DNA of 64,000 nt from contig NZ_CP009278.1 of the NCBI RefSeq assembly GCF_000747525.1, forward strand, positions 1,364,001 to 1,428,000, given 5' to 3'. Position 1 is the first letter of the stretch. Each line of letters starts with the position of its first letter. Position numbers and translations under genes: made by a program. This DNA is from Sphingobacterium sp. ML3W. GTDB lineage: Bacteria > Bacteroidota > Bacteroidia > Sphingobacteriales > Sphingobacteriaceae. Below the pieces are notes generated by a model. That model made no database searches and had not been told where the DNA came from. It saw only the letters and a program-made list of their open reading frames with translations. Shown here one piece after another: positions 30,217 through 40,712 of this stretch.

Positions 30217-33200
30217 ATGAATAATTTGGAAAGTAATCGAAAATTATGGACTACGGGGAGTGTATTATTCAGGTGGACGAAGCAGATGTCGGGATGTGCT
30301 TTGCTCATCGGAACGGTTATTATGCCGTTTGAAGGATCTTCCATACCATTAAATAAAAACAACAGATTTGTTGTTATGCAACAGCAAGTGCGTGGTAAGG
30401 TAACTGATGTCAGTGGTATACCGATTGGCGGTGCTAGCATCAAAGTTGTTGGAACAAATCGACAAGTGGCTGCTGATGCGAAAGGAGTATTTAGTATCCA
30501 AGCAAACAATGGGGATATATTGCAGGTGACCTATGTCGGTTATGCGACAAAAAGTGCAGTCATCAATGGCGAAAATATCAATATCCAATTGGAAGTGAAT
30601 CAAACCGGATTGGAGGAAGTTGTAGTAGTCGGTTTTGGAACTCAAAAGAAAGGGAATGTAACAGCTGCGATCTCCACCATACAGGCTAAAGATATCAATA
30701 CCACGACCAGTTCAAGTTTAACCCAAAGTCTACAAGGAAAAATACCAGGGTTGCAAATTAGGCAGCAGAGTTCAGAACCAGGAGCATTTAGGTCCAGTAT
30801 CAATATTAGAGGTTTTGGTGAACCTCTTTATGTCATTGATGGTATCGTGCGTGATGGGGGAGTTGAATTTCAACAGTTAAATCCAAATGATATCGAAAGT
30901 ATATCGATCCTAAAGGATGCTTCAGCAGCTATTTACGGATTGAATGCTGCTAATGGCGTAATCCTGGTGACGACAAAAAAAGGTGTTAATGGAAAACCTG
31001 CTTTTAATTATATTGGAACAGTAGGACTGCAGCAACCGACCAATGTGCCTAAGATGGCGAATGCTGCCCAATATTTGGAAATGTACGATAATGCGATATC
31101 CTTTAGGGATGGTGTTCATAATATAACTGAGGAAGAATTGAATAAATGGCGTGAAGGTGGACCAGGTTATGAGAGTACCAATTGGTATAAGGAGACTTTT
31201 AAGAATACAGCACCGCAGCATCAACATGATTTTTCGGTAAGGGGTGGTACCGACGCTATTAATTATTTTACAAGTGTTGGCTATTTTAACGAAGGTGGAC
31301 TCTTCAAAAGTGGTGATATGGGCTATGATCGTTATACATTTAGAAGCAATCTTTCAGCTAAACTCAGTGACAGACTTAAGGCGGATGTCATGGTATCTGG
31401 TCGTCGATCTAAACGTGAATTTCCTGGAGGAGATGGTTTTATCTGGATGTATAAGGGAGCCATCATCAGTCATCCAACTGAAAGTCCTTTTATCAATGGA
31501 GATACAAATTATCCGGCAAATATCTATAATCAACAAAATGCCGTCATCATGTCTCAGAAGGACTATGCTGGCTACACGGAAGATCGGAATAAAAGTTTCC
31601 AATCGTCCATCGCACTTACTTATGATGTGCCTGGAATTGACGGTTTAAAGGCTATTGGTACTGTTTCTTACGATAGTTATAATGTTTACAATAAGAACGT
31701 ATGGAAGAACTATAGAATCTATAATGAGGACCTCACTTCCATGGTCTTTAATAATCCAAGGATTGCTAATAATATTGATGATGCCGAACGTCTTGTGTTT
31801 CAGGGGCAACTTAATTATGACCGTACTTTTGCAGAGCACCATAACCTAAGCGCAACTGGTGTATTTGAAATGAAGCAGTATACCAAAAAACATAGTTACC
31901 TGTGGCGTGAGTATGATTTTTATACCACTGATGTCATGGATTATGCTTCGGGAAGGCAGACCAATAATGGTGATGAAATTGAGGAACGGAACATGTCATA
32001 CATCGGTCGTGTTAATTATGATTTCAAAGGGAAGTACTTATTGGGCGCTTCTTTTCGATACGATGGTTCTTATCGTTATGCCCCAGGAGAAAGATGGGGT
32101 TTCTTTCCCAATATTTCGGCCGGATGGCGATTGTCTGAAGAAGCATTTATGAAAGATAATCTCCCTTTTGTAAATAATCTAAAGATTAGAGCTTCACATG
32201 GGATGATTGGTGAGAACCAAGGAAATGCATTTCAACATATTTTAGGTTTTTCTCCACGACCAAAGGAGGGGGCTGAATTTGTGAATGGTTCCTATGTAGG
32301 TGGTCTGGGAGCTCCAGGAGTAATCAATCCGAATTTTACCTGGATCAAATCCAAGATTACCGATGTTGGTATAGAAGGAGCATTGTTTGGTGGGAAAATA
32401 GCTTTTGAGGCCGATTACTATCAACGTGAAAAAACTGGGAAATTAATTCAGAGAAGCGGAGGACTACCAAATACATTTGGGGGTGATATGCCTATCGAAA
32501 ATTTTGAAAGTGAGCTGACTCGCGGATTTGATTTCGTCATCTCACATCAAAATCAGGTCAATGATTTTAAGTATGGTATTAGTATTAATATGAATCTAGC
32601 ACGTACTAAACACTTGATTGTAGATAAACCTGAAGCGAATAGCAGTTATGAGCGTTGGCGAAATGGATATACTGACCGTTGGAATGATTTGGAGTGGGGA
32701 TTTAATAACACGGGTCAATTTCAAAATATGGAACAAATTTATCAGTCTATTGTCTATGGTGGTGATCGTGGCAATACACAAATCCTGCCCGGTGATTTCA
32801 CGTATGAGGATGTTAATGGAGACGGCGTTATCGATGATAAAGACTTAATGCCTATTTTCAGGAATCGTGATCCGAAGATGTTCTATGGATTTACCTTGAA
32901 TGCGGAATGGAAGAATATAGATTTGAATATGGTGATGCAAGGAGCATCATTATATACCATGCGCTATAACGAAGTGTTTTCACAGATGTTTTTCAATAAC
33001 GGTAATCTTCCTGAGTATTTCTATGACAGATGGCATCTGGCAGATCCCTATGATGCAAATAGTGAGTGGATAGCAGGGAAGTGGCCAGCTAACCGATTCT
33101 CTGAATATATGGGTTCATCTTATAGAGAGAGTGATGCTTGGCGTATGAAGGCCAATTATCTCCGTATGAAAAGTATAGAGCTCGGTTATACCGTTCCTTT

Positions 33201-33384
33201 AAGCGAAGCGAATAAACGATTTATCAAAAAGATAAGGGTTTATGGAAATGCTCATAACCTATTCACTTTTGCAGATTCATTTATCAAGCAGTTTGATCCA
33301 GAGCGTTTTGAGGGGGATTACAATGCAGGCTATAACTATCCGCTGATCAAGAGTTACAACTTAGGGGTTAATCTTACATTTTAA
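30217..33384 (+). CDS. SusC/RagA family TonB-dependent outer-membrane transporter
   Basis: About 1055 residues from the ATG at 30217; ATG 30175 or TTG 30145 are alternatives. After the export signal come a carboxypeptidase-regulatory-like domain (VRGKVTDVSGIPIGGASIKV), the TonB box region EEVVVVGFGTQKK, the plug (PLYVIDGI; LKDASAAIYGLNAANGVILVTTKKG) and a large 22-strand barrel ending in Phe. It imports oligosaccharides together with the SusD lipoprotein encoded 11 bp downstream. No N-terminal STN domain is seen and no sigma/anti-sigma pair lies nearby, so regulation by the SARP-like protein upstream is more likely. Confidence 0.95.
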   Translation: MNNLESNRKLWTTGSVLFRWTKQMSGCALLIGTVIMPFEGSSIPLNKNNRFVVMQQQVRGKVTDVSGIPIGGASIKVVGTNRQVAADAKGVFSIQANNGDILQVTYVGYATKSAVINGENINIQLEVNQTGLEEVVVVGFGTQKKGNVTAAISTIQAKDINTTTSSSLTQSLQGKIPGLQIRQQSSEPGAFRSSINIRGFGEPLYVIDGIVRDGGVEFQQLNPNDIESISILKDASAAIYGLNAANGVILVTTKKGVNGKPAFNYIGTVGLQQPTNVPKMANAAQYLEMYDNAISFRDGVHNITEEELNKWREGGPGYESTNWYKETFKNTAPQHQHDFSVRGGTDAINYFTSVGYFNEGGLFKSGDMGYDRYTFRSNLSAKLSDRLKADVMVSGRRSKREFPGGDGFIWMYKGAIISHPTESPFINGDTNYPANIYNQQNAVIMSQKDYAGYTEDRNKSFQSSIALTYDVPGIDGLKAIGTVSYDSYNVYNKNVWKNYRIYNEDLTSMVFNNPRIANNIDDAERLVFQGQLNYDRTFAEHHNLSATGVFEMKQYTKKHSYLWREYDFYTTDVMDYASGRQTNNGDEIEERNMSYIGRVNYDFKGKYLLGASFRYDGSYRYAPGERWGFFPNISAGWRLSEEAFMKDNLPFVNNLKIRASHGMIGENQGNAFQHILGFSPRPKEGAEFVNGSYVGGLGAPGVINPNFTWIKSKITDVGIEGALFGGKIAFEADYYQREKTGKLIQRSGGLPNTFGGDMPIENFESELTRGFDFVISHQNQVNDFKYGISINMNLARTKHLIVDKPEANSSYERWRNGYTDRWNDLEWGFNNTGQFQNMEQIYQSIVYGGDRGNTQILPGDFTYEDVNGDGVIDDKDLMPIFRNRDPKMFYGFTLNAEWKNIDLNMVMQGASLYTMRYNEVFSQMFFNNGNLPEYFYDRWHLADPYDANSEWIAGKWPANRFSEYMGSSYRESDAWRMKANYLRMKSIELGYTVPLSEANKRFIKKIRVYGNAHNLFTFADSFIKQFDPERFEGDYNAGYNYPLIKSYNLGVNLTF

Positions 33385-33395
33385 TATTTAGAATT

Positions 33396-35294
33396 ATGAA
33401 ATATCATCATATATCCAGCATATTTTGTGGAGCATTATTGGCTTTTTCGACTTCATGTTCCGATTTTTTAGATGTTACGCCGCGTAATAAGATACCTGGA
33501 GATGCGGTCTTATCGGATCCCAACGGTGTGAAAGCTTTCTTAGCCAATTTATATTATCAAGCACCAATCGAGGATCATGTTTATTTCCCTAGAGAAGGAT
33601 TCAATGCCAGAGGTAATACGGGTTTTCTTTCTCTTGCACAGTATGGTATGGAAGCGATCCACTCGGAGTGGCCAAATTGGAATGAATATAAAAATGACTG
33701 GTGGGAGAAGGGCTATAAGCTGAATAGAAGTATCAATATTCTTATCCAATCTATACCGACGTTGAATATGGCGGATAAAGAAAAGCAGGTACTGGCAGGT
33801 GAAGCCGCATTTTTAAGAGCGTATACCTATTTTGCACTTGCTAAACGTTATGGCGGAGTACCTCTAATTTTGGATAACCAGGATTTTACCAATGATTTTG
33901 AAATGTTGAAAGTACCTCGAAGTACTGAAAAGGAAACATGGGATCTGGTTTTAAGTGAATGTGATCGCGCGATAGAGTTGCTTCCTGAGGAGCATGCTAA
34001 TGGCGATGAAAGTAAGCGTCGAGCAACCAAATGGGCTGCTTATGCCCTTAAATCGCGAGCAGCATTACATGCAGCATCGGTAGCTAAGTATTGGAATAAT
34101 GCTCCTTTGTCTGGAGAAGCGGTCTCATTGAAATTTGTAGGCATGGAGGCTTCGCAAGCAGCAGCTTATTATAAGGCCTGTATAGACGCATCAATGGCGT
34201 TGATTAGTTCAGGTAGGTTCAGTTTGTATAAAGCAAGTCCTGCTAACCCAGCTGAAGCCATCAAAAACTATCAGGAGATGTTTGTCGACCCCAGTATTGC
34301 CTCATCAGAAGCGATATTAATTAAAGGCTATGCACAGGTCGGTAATGATCTTTCGCACGATCTTGATGGTTGGAATGGGCCGAATCAGACTGGGGAGGGT
34401 TTTCCACATCGTGGACGTACTAATCCAATCCTTGAGATGGTCGATTTATACGAAAGTTATGATAACCCAGGTCATGCTTCACCGGTTGTGACGACAGCTG
34501 ATGGTCAAGTTTCATCGGCTGAGGGGTACAAAGAAGGGGTTGCTTATCGCCATTTCGATTCACCAGATGAAATCTTTAAAAATAAGGATGCGCGATTCTT
34601 TGCGTCGATTATTTATCCGAATGCCACTTGGAAAAACCAAACTATTGTGATCAATGGTGGAATAGTTAAACCAGACGGCTCTTTGATCGATAGTCGAACT
34701 TCTTTTGAACATGAAGGCATTACTTATTTTACATATGGTAAGGAACAACCTAATCAGTATTCGGGCTTTGATGGCTCTGCGGATATGACAAGAACTGGAT
34801 TCTTGATGCGTAAGTTCTTGAATGAAAATATGCGGTTCACGACATGGCTACAGTCCACTACGGACTACATGGATATGCGCTATGCAGAAGTGTTGCTCAA
34901 TTTTGCCGAAGCGGTAGTGGAAAGCGGATACACCCAGGAAAATGCTGTTAGTTTGGCGACAAAAGCGATTAATGATATCCGATTTCGAGCTGGACATACG
35001 GTAGCGATAACACTTAATTTAGAAAATGTGCTTCGAGAACGTACGGTGGAACTCGCATTTGAGAATAAAAACTTTTGGGATTTGATACGCAGGAGAACAT
35101 TCCATACCACGTTTAAAAATAAGATAAAAGAGGCACTGGTTCCTTTAATCGACTTGAGAGGAAATAAACCACAGTATATTTATGTCCGTAAAAATGTGGC
35201 AGGATCCAATAGTCAGAATTTTCCAGAAAAGGACTATTATAGACACATTCCAAATGTCGCTGGAAATGGCGTAGTCCAAAATCCACAACAATAA
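33396..35294 (+). CDS. SusD/RagB family nutrient-binding outer-membrane lipoprotein
   Basis: 632 residues. The signal peptide ends in a lipobox (AFSTSC, Cys21) followed by SDFLDVTPRNKIP, the classic SusD start. The helical TPR core (AGEAAFLRAYTYFALAKRYGGVPLI) and C-terminal RERTVELAFENKNFWDLIRRR are diagnostic. It forms the glycan-capturing lid of the SusC channel. It lies 11 bp after susC and 8 bp before the DUF3823 gene, in one operon. Confidence 0.96.
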   Translation: MKYHHISSIFCGALLAFSTSCSDFLDVTPRNKIPGDAVLSDPNGVKAFLANLYYQAPIEDHVYFPREGFNARGNTGFLSLAQYGMEAIHSEWPNWNEYKNDWWEKGYKLNRSINILIQSIPTLNMADKEKQVLAGEAAFLRAYTYFALAKRYGGVPLILDNQDFTNDFEMLKVPRSTEKETWDLVLSECDRAIELLPEEHANGDESKRRATKWAAYALKSRAALHAASVAKYWNNAPLSGEAVSLKFVGMEASQAAAYYKACIDASMALISSGRFSLYKASPANPAEAIKNYQEMFVDPSIASSEAILIKGYAQVGNDLSHDLDGWNGPNQTGEGFPHRGRTNPILEMVDLYESYDNPGHASPVVTTADGQVSSAEGYKEGVAYRHFDSPDEIFKNKDARFFASIIYPNATWKNQTIVINGGIVKPDGSLIDSRTSFEHEGITYFTYGKEQPNQYSGFDGSADMTRTGFLMRKFLNENMRFTTWLQSTTDYMDMRYAEVLLNFAEAVVESGYTQENAVSLATKAINDIRFRAGHTVAITLNLENVLRERTVELAFENKNFWDLIRRRTFHTTFKNKIKEALVPLIDLRGNKPQYIYVRKNVAGSNSQNFPEKDYYRHIPNVAGNGVVQNPQQ

Positions 35295-35302
35295 CACCTA
35301 AA

Positions 35303-36013
35303 ATGAAAGCTATGAAAAGAATATTGTATCTATCCTTCGTCTCGCTGCAGCTTGCGTTGTTTACAGGTTGCGGTCTCAGTGATATTGACAATTATGAAGG
35401 ACCAAATGCCACGATATCAGGTGGCCTATATGATGTGGAGACTGGTGAGCTTATCCAGCAAGATATCATTAGAGGTTCGCAGATCGAATATATTGAACTC
35501 GGATTTAAAAATCCACAGACGCAGTACATTGTCGTAAAAAATGACGGTACTTACCGTAATAACATCATGTTTGCAAATCGCTATACGGTACAACCTGTAA
35601 GAGGAAATTTTGTACCAATCGAAAAACAGGAGATTGCGGTAGCTGGTAATACAGTCCTGGATTTTAAGGTGCAACCTTATATCCGTATCAAAGATGCTGT
35701 AATTAAGCAAGTCGGAGATCAGGTAGTGGCCACCTTTAAGGTGCAGCAAACAGTAGCGAACGCTGTAAAACGTATCGGACTATTTGCACATCAAGAGATT
35801 AATGTTGGTGAACCTTTGAATATTGTGAATAAGCAAGAGGATATCAATGGGCAATTGGATGAAAGTCAGGTTTATCAATTGGAAATAGACTTAGTGGCTA
35901 ACAACACTAAACTAGTCAAAGGAAAATCGTACTATTTTAGGGTTGGTGCACTGATTGATGCGAGTGAAGCAAAGTATAATTATGCTTCTACGATTCAATT
36001 GACTGTCCTGTAG
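35303..36013 (+). CDS. DUF3823 surface lipoprotein
   Basis: 236 residues with the lipobox LFTGC (Cys23). It has two beta-rich domains: an N-terminal one beginning GGLYDVETGELIQQ and a C-terminal Ig-like one. DUF3823 proteins are found downstream of SusD in polysaccharide loci and are thought to be surface glycan-binding proteins. ATG at 35312 is an alternative start. The operon position supports a binding role for the same glycan. Confidence 0.85.
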   Translation: MKAMKRILYLSFVSLQLALFTGCGLSDIDNYEGPNATISGGLYDVETGELIQQDIIRGSQIEYIELGFKNPQTQYIVVKNDGTYRNNIMFANRYTVQPVRGNFVPIEKQEIAVAGNTVLDFKVQPYIRIKDAVIKQVGDQVVATFKVQQTVANAVKRIGLFAHQEINVGEPLNIVNKQEDINGQLDESQVYQLEIDLVANNTKLVKGKSYYFRVGALIDASEAKYNYASTIQLTVL

Positions 36014-36055
36014 TGCCTAAATGTTTTAAGTTAATTTAATGGAGGTTGCCAAAGT

Positions 36056-38353
36056 ATGTATGCTTTGCGCAACCTCTTTATGAGAAAGTATATGATAGCA
36101 ATATTAAAAAGAGGACGTTTATATGTATTGGCGATGCTTTGCGTGGGCTGTGCAACGAATAAAAAAATTGATTCGCCAGTAGATCAGGTCAATCCTTATA
36201 TGGGCAATATCAGCCACCTGTTGGTGCCCACATATCCGACGATACATCTACCTAATAGTATGCTTCGGGTATATCCGGAAAGACAAGATTTCACCACAGA
36301 TCAACTCTATGGTTTACCTATGATTGTGACCAGTCATCGGGGACGGTCTGCTTTTAACCTGAGCCCGCTAGATAGAACTGCGAAAACACAATTTAATAAT
36401 GTATATGCCTTAGACTATGATAATGAGGTGATAAAGCCCTATTTATACACGTCAAATCTGCAGAACGGGGATATGGATGTCAAATATGCACCATCCCATC
36501 AGTCGGCATTGTATGAAATCAGATTTAGGGAACGCTATGCACCTTCACTAATCCTAAATACCCAATCTGGAACAATATCAGTGAGTGGAAATAAGATTAA
36601 AGCTTCTCAGAACTTGGATAATAAGACAATTGTCTATCTATATGCTGAGGTAGACCAGCAGCCAATTAAAATAGGGACATTAAATGGCGAAGGGCAGTTG
36701 GATGATCAAGTGACTTCCAAATCGGGTGATCAGGTCGCTGCTATTCTTCATTTTGAACCCGGATTGGAGTTGTTGAAAATACGATATGGTATATCATTCA
36801 TCAGCGAGGAGCAGGCGGAGTTAAATCTAAGACGTGAAATAAAGGATTATGATTTGGAAGTGCTTGCTAATAAGGGGCGTGATATATGGAATAATGCTTT
36901 GGGTAAAATTCAAGTGAAAGGATTATCTCCAGATGATGAGGCTTTGTTTTACAGCTCGGCGTATCGCTGTTATGAAAGACCGGTTAATATAACTGAAGAT
37001 AGTCGTTATTTCAGTGCATTTGATGGTCAGGTGCATGCGGATGAACGACCTTTTTATACCGATGATTGGATTTGGGATACGTATCGTGCTACGCATCCGT
37101 TACGGTTATTAATCGATCAGTATGTTGAGTCTGATATGATTCAATCCTTTGTTAGGATGGCAGAGCAGATGGACCAGTTTTGGTTACCTACTTTTCCTGA
37201 GATTACCGGCGATTCGCGCCGTATGAATTCTAACCATGGTGTGGCGACTATAGCTGATGCCTATTCCAAAGGATTGCGTTCATTCGATGTGGAGAAAGCA
37301 TATCAAAGTGCTAAAGGAGCAATTGAAGATAAAACATTAGCACCTTGGTCGGCACAACCTGCGGGTTGGTTGGATGATTTTTATAAAACTCATGGATACA
37401 TCCCTGCATTGAAACCTGGAGAGGTAGAGACAGTACCTGAAGTGCATCATTTTGAAAAACGTCAACCCATTGCTGTGACCTTGGGTACATCATACGATGA
37501 GTGGTGTTTGGCCCAGTTGGCAATGCAATTGGGTAAAAAGGAAGATCATGAAAAGTATAGTAAACGTGCGCTCAACTATAGAAATGTTTTTAATGCCAAA
37601 ACGGGCTTTTTTCATCCTAAAGATAAAGATGGAAAATTTATAGAACCATTTGATTACCGGTATGATGGAGGGCAGGGAGCGCGCGAGTATTATGGAGAAA
37701 ATAATGGCTGGGTATACCGATGGGATGTGCCGCACCATATTGCAGATCTGATCGATCTGATGGGAGGGCGGAATAAATTCATTGAAAATCTGGATCAGAC
37801 GTTCAGAGAACCTCTGGGGAAAAGTAAGTTTGAGTTTTACAGTCAACTTCCCGATCATACGGGTAATGTTGGACAGTTTTCGATGGCAAATGAGCCCAGT
37901 CTACATGTTCCTTATTTGTACAACTATGTGGGTCAGCCTTGGAAATCTCAAAAAAGGATTCATCAATTGGTACATCAATGGTTTAGAAATGACCTAATGG
38001 GTATGCCCGGTGATGAAGATGGTGGTGGTATGTCGGCATTTGTTGTGTTTACCATGTTGGGGTTCTACCCCGTGACTCCAGGTATGCCTATATATGTAAT
38101 CGGAACTCCTTTCTTTAAGGAGGCGCAGATTACATTATCAGGAGGTAAAAAATTGATGATCAAAGCTGAAAATCTATCGAAACAACATAAGTATATCCAG
38201 TCTGCTAAAATCAATGGAAAGGAATGGAATAGGGCTTGGTTTGCGCATGATGATATCGTAAACGGTGGCTTAATTGAATTTGTAATGGGACAATACCCCA
38301 ATAAGGAATGGGGGGCGAAAATGGAAGATGCACCCCCTTCCTTTAAATACTAG
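36056..38353 (+). CDS. GH92 family alpha-mannosidase lipoprotein
   Basis: 765 residues, preceded by GGAGG ten bases before the ATG, which supports this start. A lipoprotein signal ends at Cys32 (CVGC). An N-terminal beta-sandwich (DQVNPYMGN) is followed by an (alpha/alpha)6 catalytic domain with DDWIWDTYRATHPL, SNHGVATIADAY and the Asp-rich base motif GDEDGGGMSAF (Asp653, Asp655). GH92 enzymes are Ca-dependent inverting exo-alpha-mannosidases acting on N-glycans or yeast mannan; linkage cannot be told. It is the last gene of the SusC operon. Confidence 0.94.
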   Translation: MYALRNLFMRKYMIAILKRGRLYVLAMLCVGCATNKKIDSPVDQVNPYMGNISHLLVPTYPTIHLPNSMLRVYPERQDFTTDQLYGLPMIVTSHRGRSAFNLSPLDRTAKTQFNNVYALDYDNEVIKPYLYTSNLQNGDMDVKYAPSHQSALYEIRFRERYAPSLILNTQSGTISVSGNKIKASQNLDNKTIVYLYAEVDQQPIKIGTLNGEGQLDDQVTSKSGDQVAAILHFEPGLELLKIRYGISFISEEQAELNLRREIKDYDLEVLANKGRDIWNNALGKIQVKGLSPDDEALFYSSAYRCYERPVNITEDSRYFSAFDGQVHADERPFYTDDWIWDTYRATHPLRLLIDQYVESDMIQSFVRMAEQMDQFWLPTFPEITGDSRRMNSNHGVATIADAYSKGLRSFDVEKAYQSAKGAIEDKTLAPWSAQPAGWLDDFYKTHGYIPALKPGEVETVPEVHHFEKRQPIAVTLGTSYDEWCLAQLAMQLGKKEDHEKYSKRALNYRNVFNAKTGFFHPKDKDGKFIEPFDYRYDGGQGAREYYGENNGWVYRWDVPHHIADLIDLMGGRNKFIENLDQTFREPLGKSKFEFYSQLPDHTGNVGQFSMANEPSLHVPYLYNYVGQPWKSQKRIHQLVHQWFRNDLMGMPGDEDGGGMSAFVVFTMLGFYPVTPGMPIYVIGTPFFKEAQITLSGGKKLMIKAENLSKQHKYIQSAKINGKEWNRAWFAHDDIVNGGLIEFVMGQYPNKEWGAKMEDAPPSFKY

Positions 38354-38380
38354 CGTTGCTATTGATGATTGCGTCAAAGT

Positions 38381-38414
38381 AGATAAAGCCCAATAACATC
38401 ATTGGGCTTTATCT
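38381..38414. terminator. terminator hairpin after the GH92 gene
   Basis: A perfect 14-bp stem (38381-38394 with 38401-38414) with a 6-nt loop. The T-tract is short. It may also serve the converging AraC gene. Confidence 0.75.
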
Positions 38415-38494
38415 GTGTTGGCACTATACTCCTTAATTTTTTATAATTTTTGCTTAGTTATTAAACTGGTGAAGAAAACGTTACTTTAATTTGC

Positions 38495-39442
38495 TTACTC
38501 CCAGTTGTATTTTGTTGGAGAGACGCCAATATATTGTTTAAATTCTTTTAAAAAATGATTATAGTCGTAGTATCCTGATAAAAAAGTATTGTCTATTATT
38601 TCCTTTTGGGACTTGTTTTGACAATGGCCGAACATAAATATAAAGCGTTGTAAAGAGATGTATTTTTTAGGTGAAATACCGATATATTTCACAAAACTTC
38701 TTTGCAACCATTTGCGGTTAACTTTTCCACCAAGATCATGAATTAATTCTGATACAGTTATATTGCCTTTGTTGTAATCAATTTTTTCTAAAGCAGCCTG
38801 CAATAGATAGGGGCGGTTTTCAATTACAGTGTAGGTGCTAAGGGTCTCTTTCAATAGTTCGAACTGGTCAGAGATAGTTTCCTTTTGATACAATTGATCG
38901 ATGATCTGAATCCAACGATTACTCATGATTTCACTTAGACTACAGTACGGTCTTGTAAGAAAGAATGCTGGCTCCACATTAAAAATTTCATAAAATGATG
39001 AAGGTTTAAAGCGTAGAACGATTATATACGGCAAGTCTTCAGGTAATTGCCAGTAGGTGTTTTCTATAACACCACAACAGACCCATGCTGCATTTAACTT
39101 AATTTCTACATCGGCCTTTTTAAGATGAACGACATTGGTTTTCTCGGGCATAAAAATTAGGGTGGGAAGACCATCGTTAAATAAGGGCTGGCTGCTTTGT
39201 AAATCCTTACATGAAAATACATAAGCACCTAAGATATGCTCAGATTTAAAAAATAAATCTGAAACCGTCAGGTGATCTATCGTTCCCATATCAAGGGAGC
39301 CTGATAATTTAATATTTCCTAAAAAATTGATGGGCATACCTTGCAAAATTACATAAAATAATGTCAATATCATGTTGAAATATTGTCCAATTTTTACTTT
39401 TTGGCTCCTCGGTATATTACTATTTTTGTTTAGAATGATCAT
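38495..39442 (-). CDS. AraC family transcriptional regulator
   Basis: Up to 315 residues. Internal ATGs at residues 24 and 36 are plausible later starts, as the first 35 residues are hydrophobic and unlike the family. The C-terminus has the tandem helix-turn-helix pattern of AraC proteins, ending FLSGYYDYNHFLKEFKQYIGVSPTKY. The N-terminal sensor part is not recognised. It converges on the GH92 operon and is divergent from the methionine aminopeptidase gene; its targets are unknown. Confidence 0.82.
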   Translation of the reverse strand: MIILNKNSNIPRSQKVKIGQYFNMILTLFYVILQGMPINFLGNIKLSGSLDMGTIDHLTVSDLFFKSEHILGAYVFSCKDLQSSQPLFNDGLPTLIFMPEKTNVVHLKKADVEIKLNAAWVCCGVIENTYWQLPEDLPYIIVLRFKPSSFYEIFNVEPAFFLTRPYCSLSEIMSNRWIQIIDQLYQKETISDQFELLKETLSTYTVIENRPYLLQAALEKIDYNKGNITVSELIHDLGGKVNRKWLQRSFVKYIGISPKKYISLQRFIFMFGHCQNKSQKEIIDNTFLSGYYDYNHFLKEFKQYIGVSPTKYNWE

Positions 39443-39585
39443 TGAGTCAGTTGGTTACATGTGGCGTGGGTATTTGCCTATGTGCAAATTTTCGTCATGT
39501 AATACAAACGACAAAGAATAATTATTCTTCAGGTCATTTTCAAATAACAAGGAGAAAATTTAAATGAATATTTAGAAAGAATCAC

Positions 39586-40383
39586 ATGATTTATAAAACA
39601 GACGACGAAATCGAATTAATGGAAATAAGTGCCAAATTGACGAGCGGCACCTTGGCTGCTATAGCCGCGATCATCAAACCGGGTATGTCAACCCTTGATA
39701 TTGATAGATATGCGAATGAATTTATTCGTGACCATGGAGCGCTTCCTTCCTTTCATAACTTTGGCGGATTCCCTTTCCATATTTGTGCTTCTGTCAATGA
39801 TGCCATTGTACATGGCTTTCCAAATCATCAGCCCTTAAAAGAAGGTGATATCGTTTCCATAGATGTAGGGGCTTATAAAAATGGATTTCATGGTGATCAG
39901 GCTTATACATTTATCATTGGTGACGTTGCTGAAGAGTTAATCCAATTGGTTAAGATAACAAAGGAATCATTGGCAAAAGGAATTGCGCAAGCTATACATG
40001 GTAATAGAATAGGGGATATAGGCTATGCTATCGAATCTCATATTGTTCCTTATGGATATGGTTTAGTTAGGGAACTGGTTGGTCATGGCTTAGGTCGTGA
40101 ATTGCATGAAGGACCTGATATCCCTAACTATGGACAGCGAGGTAAAGGTAAAATGTTGAAGGAAAATCTGGTGATCGCTATTGAACCGATGATTAATTTA
40201 GGAACGGAAGATAATTATACTGATGAAGATGGCTGGACTATTCGAACTGCCGATGGTAAACCTTCCGTTCATTTTGAACAGGACGTATGCATAAAGAAAA
40301 ATGTACCCATGATCTTAACAGATATCGAAATTATTGAAAAATCCGAAAAAGCTAATGATAATTTGAATTCTTCTTACTACTAA
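39586..40383 (+). CDS. map: type I methionine aminopeptidase
   Basis: Removes initiator methionine from nascent proteins. The 265 residues carry the five metal ligands at Asp93, Asp104 (SIDVGAYKNGFHGDQAYTF), His167 (GHGLGRELHEGP), Glu200 (IAIEPM) and Glu231, plus the substrate-positioning His76 (VHGFP). The last motif reads FEQD instead of the usual FEH. It stands alone rather than in the ribosomal-protein operon, so it is probably a second copy (inference). Confidence 0.92.
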   Translation: MIYKTDDEIELMEISAKLTSGTLAAIAAIIKPGMSTLDIDRYANEFIRDHGALPSFHNFGGFPFHICASVNDAIVHGFPNHQPLKEGDIVSIDVGAYKNGFHGDQAYTFIIGDVAEELIQLVKITKESLAKGIAQAIHGNRIGDIGYAIESHIVPYGYGLVRELVGHGLGRELHEGPDIPNYGQRGKGKMLKENLVIAIEPMINLGTEDNYTDEDGWTIRTADGKPSVHFEQDVCIKKNVPMILTDIEIIEKSEKANDNLNSSYY

Positions 40384-40712
40384 TAACACCCATATGTTCT
40401 GTTGAAGTCTAAAATTGATGTTAACTTTTAAGAACAGGAATTACCAATATCCTTTTTTTGATTTGTGCTGATTTCATTTTTTGTAGTAGTATAGGTATAC
40501 TTTATTAAGGCGCTCATGTATCAGTTGTTAATCTGTTGAGAACACATGAATTAACAGTGAAAAACTTGAATATAAATTGTTAGATTTGAATAGGAACTAA
40601 CACTGAACCGTTATTGCTCTCATACTTTATGAGACCCAATTACTGAATAAGGCCTATACTAAGTTTTACTATGGATGCATATGCTAATGTGATTATTACT
40701 ACTAATCGAGGA
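40384..40712. other. 329-bp gene-free region
   Basis: It lies between map and the PCMD lipoprotein gene. Apart from possible upstream in-frame extension of the next gene (ATG at 40671), nothing recognisable was seen: no hairpin with a T-run and no convincing promoter. Confidence 0.4.

Noticed and set aside
37490..37858. 122-codon minus-strand ORF within the GH92 gene
   Set aside because: Antisense shadow of a well-supported catalytic domain.
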